Part shown: in pieces, positions 57,998 to 64,000 of the stretch
Position numbering within the stretch: position 1 is the stretch's first letter
Layout of the letters: every line of letters starts with the position of its first letter
Position numbers and translations under genes: made by a program
The notes under the pieces: generated by a model
The model's database searches: none
Told to the model about the DNA's origin: nothing
Seen by the model: only the letters and a program-made list of their open reading frames with translations
Source of the DNA: Brachypodium distachyon
Lineage: Eukaryota > Streptophyta > Magnoliopsida > Poales > Poaceae
DNA: 64,000 nt
Reading direction: 5' to 3'
Assembly: GCF_000005505.3 (NCBI RefSeq)
Contig: NC_016131.3
Span: forward strand, 45,097,355-45,161,354

Positions 57998-60844
57998 TCA
58001 GCATCTGCTGATGAGCCCAGCCACGTTCCGGGCAACTTCTCTCTTGGCCTCCAATGAGACAGGCGAATCGCCAATGTACATGTCGAAGAATGCCCCTGCT
58101 CATCAAAAGACTCGTTTAAAACTACAAACAGAGAATATCATAGAGTTGATCTAACGTAGGGGGTGCTTCTTGAGATGCAACTTATGAATGCTGATCCAAG
58201 TGAAGTGGAGATATTAAGATTGCAAATAACAGTAGCTTCCAAAGGTAGCGACTAGAAGAAATGTACTCACTGCAAAGGTCTTTACTCTGAACAGCACTAA
58301 TTTTCCTGCCATCAACTGCAAAGAGAAGTTCTTGTCAAGATCCACCTGGTATTACCTAGATAACATCTCGGAACAAATAAATTGATTCAGATACAGCCTA
58401 CAGTACTTACTTTCCGTTATTAGCTGGCCATCAGACGTTTGAGAGAAGTCAATCTTTGTGCCCTGCAATAACATTGTCATTTAATCACTGAAGCCTGAAA
58501 GTTATTACAGAGTAAAGACTACAAAATACTGTGTTGAGCCTTACAGCAGGTATTGGAATATCTTCGGTGAAGCAAGAACCAAAGGTCTTCAAGCAATGAT
58601 AATCAGTGTCAGGATTCATCTGTTGAATAAGCAAAATGCAAACCTCTCCGTAAGTTTACAGGTCTAGCCAAAAAAAAAAGTAGCAGCTGACGCAGCAAGT
58701 ACCTTCTTCAAACGCAGGCCAAGTGACTTCTCGAATACACTGCAGACAATAAATAAATGTTAATTCAGTCTGGAGGATATTTTTTTTTGCAAAAAGGAGC
58801 AAACTCCCGATTTCATTAACGAAATCACAATGTACAGAGTACTTAGAGGTTTGACAAGAAAAAAAAACTCCCCTGCAACAGGCAAAACCTCCTGTGCAGG
58901 TCAGAAACACACAGCTCCAAAACTTACAGACCCTAAGGCACAATAAATATGATACTTCTTCCCATCAAAAATAAATAAATAAATATGATACTTACTCTCT
59001 CACTGCACCAATGCTAAGGCCATTGTAGTTAACCACCAACCTAACTCTGATATGAAGGTTTTCCCTGAAAAATTAAAACATGTTGTTAGCGCCAGATAAA
59101 TATAGAATGTATGAGAAGTATCATGTTTCTCAGCATATTTTAACAACATATGTCTACTCCGAGGATTTAGTGATCTATGGACATGTGTGTGAAACGTGCA
59201 ATCTATACACCACTAACAGAAACCATCTACTCATCAAGGCCAGTAACATATATCCAACTCAAGGAACAGTCCTTGTACCCTAACCTTTCTCGAGAAGATA
59301 GCTGGATTTTGTGGCACTACATTAGTGCATGCTAAACCATACACAGCGCACTTCAGAAAATCTATTAAGAGCATACCTCAGAAGATCATTATAGAAATCT
59401 GGGTCATCCTTCAGTTTGGTGGTTGGGACAGAAGCATACTTAGGACCCAGCTTCTCACAAATGGAATTTGGTTGCATATCTATGAAAAGATGGCATCAGA
59501 AACAAATGGAGGAATTGCCAGATAAAAAGTTTTTGTTAGCAAATAAACACAATCAGCATATTCAATTGTTTTAAACACAAATGAATACTCACATAAACCA
59601 AAAGCGTACAGATTCAAGGTTTTGACCCTCATTATTCTCATGCCTTTGAAACCAATCCCAACTAGTACCTGTAAATTTAGTTATCAAGGAGCTGTCACAC
59701 AAGGCCATCAACCAAACATGAATTGAGAAGTGAGACATTACTTAGTAATTAACTGTTTTTTAGGAATACTTAGTACTCCCTCCGATCCTAACTTGTTGTC
59801 GAAATATTACATGTATCTAGACGCCTTTTAAGAGTAGATACATCCATATTTGGGCAAATTTGAGACAAGAATTTAGGATCGGAGGGAGTAATTAACTGTG
59901 ACATGAAGGCTGAACCCATCCACATAACAATTGGAGTCAGTATAATATTTACTCTACATGTGCACTCTAACAAACTTGTATGGATGTGACAAAAGAAGCT
60001 CCTAAAAACAGATGGGGAGGGGGGTAATACCGTCGTAGCTGGGCTCGAGTCATTTTCGAGGATTGCGGGGAACTTGATTCCAGTTTTTGGTTCAACTGCA
60101 TCTTCTTGAAAGATTGGAGTTGGCACAGCAACAGAAGGACAACTTAGTTGTTTCCCGTCCAAGTAAGGCTGATCCACTGGTCTGTTGATATAACCATCAA
60201 TATTTCCCAAGGCCATCAACTCTGCAAGCATCTTCGGAGATCTTCCCCGTTCATGCAAATATACAGTGAGAAAAACAATAGAAAAATCGCAAATGTAAAC
60301 GGAAATATAAATGGGAAAAGAGAGCGCATGAAGGGCGAGTAATCTGTATTGAGACTTACATATTTTCAACTGGTGGTACGATAGCAGCAAAACTAGCTAC
60401 AGTAAGAAGATTGCTGGCATGCTGCTGCTCAAAATCATTCCACAGTCGTCCAAGTGTTGCATGTGCAAGCCTAGCTAAAAGCAGTTGCACAGCATGCTCT
60501 TCTTTCAGAGAACGGAACTGCAACCCCACCAGATTTTGCATGCAAGATTTCACTTGCTTTATATGTGAAAACCCGTGGAAATTTTTGGGATCATATGCTC
60601 TAGAAAACCAGATATAGAAAGCTCTGGCAAACTTCCTGAGGCAAGTGAATGCTTCCTGAACCTTCACATTTCCTGAAGAACAAATCTGCCTGCGATGTTG
60701 AAGAGAACTCCCCAACAAACTTCCAACATTTGTAACAAAATTCAACCCAAGATCATGAGACATTGGAAACTCTGGTGGAAACTTGTACATGTAGTATACC
60801 CCACCATGACCAAGATTGGTGAAAATTAACCGATCATTCTTCAT
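57998..60844 (-). CDS. FAP2-like protein with chalcone-isomerase fold
   Basis: Ten reverse-strand exons: 60844-60360, 60241-60031, 59668-59593, 59479-59377, 59064-58996, 58739-58703, 58619-58545, 58462-58411, 58315-58271, 58095-57998, totalling 1251 nt and 416 residues. The N-terminal part (about 1-232) is plant-specific, beginning MKNDRLIFTNLGHGG. The C-terminal part (about 233-416) follows the chalcone isomerase fold: GIGFKGMRIMRVKTLNLYAF, ENLHIRVRLVVNYNGLS, the GTKIDF...DGQLIT block and the ending YIGDSPVSLEAKREVARN. By homology to Arabidopsis FAP2 this would be a plastid fatty-acid-binding protein, not a flavonoid enzyme; I did not see the full catalytic set of true isomerases. All introns are GT-AG. 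A Stowaway lies in intron 2. Start is the first ATG of the long first exon. Confidence 0.85.
58780..58940. repeat. Probable retroelement tail in a FAP2-like intron
   Basis: A T-run near 58781 is followed by GCAAAAAGGAGCAAACTCCC, GATTTCATTAACGAAATCAC, then ACTCCCCTGCAACAGGCAAA. The pattern of a short oligo-T start with this motif is common at grass SINE/LINE 3' ends read on the reverse strand. No target duplication was identified. Confidence 0.35.
59776..59888. mobile_element. Complete Stowaway-type MITE in intron 2 of the FAP2-like gene
   Basis: A 113-bp element running from CTCCCTCCGATCCTAACTTG to TTTAGGATCGGAGGGAG, flanked by TA (59774-59775 and 59889-59890). It is the best-preserved member of the family also found at 26365 and 33767, and probably at 8725. 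Confidence 0.93.
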
Positions 60845-61900
60845 ACTTGAATGAATATAAGAAGTCTTTCAAGCAAGCTTGTGAATGTACGACGAGGATA
60901 ATATAGTGATCTACAAATAGAGCAGAAGTAAAATGAATCAGCAAAGCAACAGCACCCAGCTGTTCAAACCAGATCAAAAAATGAGTTACTCTTCATCAAC
61001 TTTAATGCTTGTTGCTGCGTGGGTAAGTTCGAGATTATTGGACCAACATTGCAAAAATTATAAAGTAACCTTTTGCTGTCTTTGGGAATACCTTCACCTT
61101 AGCCTTATGCCTATTAACTAAGAAAAGGTTCACCTGAAATAGTACTAGCAACATTCATGTTTTTTCCTACAAAACTATCACATCAACACAAAAGTCCTCC
61201 ATGAGGCCATGATAGCAAGAACATATACATATCTTGATGAAATGCACAGTGCTAAGCGCAATAAATTATACTCAAACTCAGGAATTACGGCAGCCAAGCA
61301 CAAATCAATGCGTCCCAAAAAATCCCCCAAGCTAGCCTTTAACCACCCCCAAAATTCTCACGATTCAAACGGCAGGCCTATTATGTTTATGTTGCTAAAC
61401 AGCAATTTGAACGAAAGAGATTTATCCTCGCTGCCTCCCTCCCAAATAAACAAAATGAACACTAGCATTCACAACTCTGCCACCAAACAAAACAAACCAG
61501 GAAAGCTCAAGAAACCACCAAACCTGTCCGCGCCGCGTCGACAGATCACAGAGAACCCCGCGCCGGAGCACCCTAGGGGCAGGGAGGAACCGAGGAGAAG
61601 CTCGTGATCCCTACGGATTTGGGGAGCGCGAGATCAAAGATCAACAACCAAGCCGGAAATTCGGAGGAGATGGAGAGGCTAATTAACAAGCAAATTGGAA
61701 TTCCTTGCTCGATCAGCCTCCCCAAATCCAATCTCCCACCTCGCGTCGCCTCGCGCCCGCCTCGCCTCCCGTGAGGTGAGAGGCGAAGAACGCGTGCTCC
61801 GCTTCGGGCCTTGGGCGTCGTCTGCTGCCTTCTTTCTCCCTCCCTCTCTTCTCTCCTCCCAATCAATGGCGAAATAGGGGTTCAATAAGTTGGGTTCCCT
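60845..61900 (-). promoter_or_regulatory. Leader and promoter region of the FAP2-like gene
   Basis: The GC-rich block 61530-61870, purine-rich on the reverse strand (AGAGAAGAGAGGGAGGGAGA), looks like a 5' UTR exon, with AT-rich sequence of a probable leader intron between 60845 and about 61500. A clear donor could not be fixed. Upstream, 62050-62240 carries TTGACC/GGTCAA-type motifs. Confidence 0.4.
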
Positions 61901-62689
61901 CCTTTCCACTTTTACTGGACAGTCGCGTAAACATATAATATTTTAGTATCGATCCTTTCCACGTTTAACTGGACGTACGAGTGGAGTTGTTACAGATACA
62001 TGGAAGTATCGAGGGTGTTTCTTGACAAATGTCCCGACCTTTTCTTGGAAGGTGCGGGTCCTGGCTCGTGGGGAACCAAGGATATTCGGCTGGGCGATCG
62101 GACGGCCACGAGGAAGTTTTAGGTACGCGATCGGAGGTAGCCGACCGTTGATGTGACGCGACCGCCGACCGGGTGAGTTGATCCGCGTTGACCGCGGAGA
62201 AAGACGCGGACCGCGAATTCAAATCCTGGAGCACGTGTAAAATGGGCTGTTCCACACGGAGAGGCTAAATACTCAGAGGTTGGATTTTAAACGTGGTAAT
62301 AAATAAAAAGTAAAAATGAAAAACAAAGATTGCCAGACTGTTTCAAGGGCTGTGTGGAAACTTGAAGAGAAGGCCGGTTTACGAGATGCCATGGTGAGTT
62401 TTCTTGTACAAGGTGGAGCTCATTATAAAATTCCTGCAAATTATAATCGATTTATACTAAATCTGCGACAAATGGATCGGAGATAGTACCACCATTTCAT
62501 CACCTTCACAAGTTTCTGGATTCCGAAGGAATTTAGAAATGGAAACTCATCTGCGAAAGTGCGAGGGCCGCGTCATCCAGTAGTACAGTTCACACTCAAT
62601 GCAATACTACAAGCATGCATCAGCACAGACTTTAAACTTTAAAATGAGAGTATTTATGCAACTTGATTGTGAAGAACAATGTATCATCT

Positions 62690-63617
62690 GCATAACCAGA
62701 GAAAGACATGAACTCTAGGAGGGTAAGGACTGACCAAAGGAGGGAATATGTTGAACACCATTAAAGTTTATTATCCTATATAGAGGGATCAGCCGGAAGA
62801 ATATTGTCCAGAGGCAGTATACTGCCAAGGAGTCCATATCATCTCTAAGAGCAACACTATTGGCAACCTTTTCAAGAGCATACCACGATTCCATTATGAG
62901 GTGATCAAAGGTTCTCCTAAAAGTGAGTTTCAGAGTGTGCCCATTTCAGACCTCAACAATAGTGGAATTACATTCATTACAAATAATGTAAAGGGCCCAG
63001 AATTGGACAACAAGGGAGGAGGAACCAAACCACACATCTTCTCATAACTTTATTTTGGTACCATTTCCAACTATCCACTTATAGCCAAACTTAGCAGATT
63101 TGGCAGCTCCACATGACACCTTTTTCCAGAAGTTAGAGACACCCATAGTTTTGCTGTATAAGATATTGGGGAATGGGTGCCATACTTGTTATCTACTATT
63201 GTTTTCCAGGATTTCCCTTCACTGGAAATGTATCTTAACCCACGAAGCTAGTAGGCACAAATTAAGATCTTAGAGGTTGGGAACACCCAAACCACCAAAA
63301 TCTTTTTTCATGCAGATCATAGGCTAGTTGGGCAGATGAAGTTTCCTATGGCCTTCAAGATCATTCCAGAGGCAATGCGCCATCTGAGTGTTTAATAAGC
63401 GCAGGGCCCATTTAGGGAATTTAAGAAAGGACATCAGGTAGATAGGAATGTTAGCTAGGCAAAATTTAAGGAGAACAAGTCTGCTTCCATAAGAGAGGAG
63501 GTTCCTCTCCAACCAGCAATCCTTTTAATAATTTTGTCCACTAAGAGCTAGATATCATCTTTCCTTAATTTATCATAGTGGAGAGCTACAAACATCTGCC
63601 CTGGTGGTGTGATCACC
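62690..63617 (-). mobile_element. LINE fragment, reverse strand (reverse transcriptase C-terminus and zinc-binding region)
   Basis: Read on the reverse strand, 63512-63324 encodes LLSYGSRLVLLKFCLANIPI and YLMSFLKFPKWALRLL, the segment following the reverse-transcriptase core of plant LINE ORF2. It is preceded by TPPGQMFVALHYDKL-like sequence (63617-63570) and followed by WIVGNGTK, NNVKG-region DNA and GVQHIPSFG towards 62700. Stops and frameshifts break the frame, so it is dead. A second copy of part of the same region lies inverted at 63625-64000. Confidence 0.8.
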
Positions 63618-63624
63618 TTACTAT

Positions 63625-64000
63625 AGGTGGATAGTTGGAAATGGTACCAAATCAAGTTCTGGGAAGATGTCTGGTTTGGTTACTCCTCCCTTGCTATCCA
63701 ACTCTGACCCCTTTACATTATTTGTAATGAATGTAATTCCACTATTGCCGAGGTCTGGGATGGGCACACTCTGAAGCTCGCTTCTAGGAGAACCTTTGAT
63801 CACATCATGATGGAACCATGGTATGCTCTTGAACATGCTGCCAATAGTCTGGCTCTTAGAGATGATATGGACTCCCTGATCTGACAGTATACTGCCTCTG
63901 AGCAATATTCGTCTAGCTCCCTCTATAGTACAATAAACTTTAGAGGTGTTCAACACATCTTTATTCCCTCCCTTTGGTCAGTACCTATCCCCACTGGAGT
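63625..64000 (+). mobile_element. LINE fragment, forward strand, cut by the window end
   Basis: Forward frames encode WIVGNGTK-like, then STIAEVWDGHTLKL, RRTFDHIMMEPWYALEHAAN, SLALRDDMDSLI, QYTASEQYSSSSLYSTINF and GVQHIFIPSLWSVPIPTG, typical of the zinc-binding region (zf-RVT) of LINE ORF2. In-frame stops and one shift are present. The DNA between 63627 and 63925 is a diverged reverse complement of 62790-63090. Confidence 0.8.

Noticed and set aside
62640..62690. YADD-like reading (reverse transcriptase active-site motif) on the reverse strand
   Set aside because: It lies after the zinc-binding region in the LINE order, where the catalytic motif does not belong; the in-frame reading there continues PPRVHVFLWL instead.
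1..64000. tRNA, rRNA, CRISPR or intact LTR retrotransposon
   Set aside because: A visual scan found no cloverleaf with A/B boxes, no rRNA cores, no regularly spaced repeats, and no long terminal repeats with primer-binding sites.

Overview
The window is nuclear DNA of a grass, most likely a Pooideae species of the Brachypodium/Triticeae type. GT-AG introns, GC-rich first exons next to AT-rich introns, and many Stowaway- and Tourist-type miniature transposons point there. I found no bacterial gene, operon, CRISPR array, rRNA or tRNA. No database could be searched, so identities rest on motifs and on recall of the protein families.

Layout: (1) 0.2-2.4 kb, two small potato-inhibitor-I (CI-2-like) genes facing each other. 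(2) 3.2-7.5 kb, phosphatidylinositol synthase (PIS, +), tail-to-tail with ATG12 (-, 8.6-10.1 kb). (3) 10.1-14.5 kb, a gene-free stretch with repeats. (4) 15.1-16.3 kb, a growth-regulating factor (GRF, +) with an intact miR396 site. (5) 20.6-29.2 kb, aminoalcohol phosphotransferase (AAPT, +), 18 exons, with several transposons in its introns. (6) 29.3-43.7 kb, a long spacer with small DNA transposons and one unexplained 1.1-kb open frame. (7) 43.8-51.3 kb, an ERECTA receptor kinase (+), 27 exons. (8) 53.1-56.1 kb, an OXIDATIVE STRESS 3-like gene (-). (9) 58.0-60.8 kb, a chalcone-isomerase-fold FAP2-like gene (-). (10) 62.7-64.0 kb, two LINE fragments in inverted orientation, the second cut by the window end.

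The set GRF, ATG12, ERECTA and the CHI-like gene recalls the gene content of a segment of rice chromosome 6 (from memory, not checked), so this is probably ancestral grass gene order. Functionally, PIS makes phosphatidylinositol, AAPT makes phosphatidylethanolamine and phosphatidylcholine, and ATG12 is part of the machinery that attaches ATG8 to phosphatidylethanolamine. That clustering is striking but may be chance. ERECTA and GRF both act in organ growth.

The most unusual features are in gene structure: a GC-AG intron in PIS, a Stowaway element inserted into a PIS splice donor, a missing GT donor in the last ATG12 intron, a 10-nt microexon in AAPT, a six-codon upstream ORF just before ERECTA, and proline at the predicted reactive site of both inhibitors. 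Exon coordinates were worked out by hand from reading frame, splice sites and family conservation.
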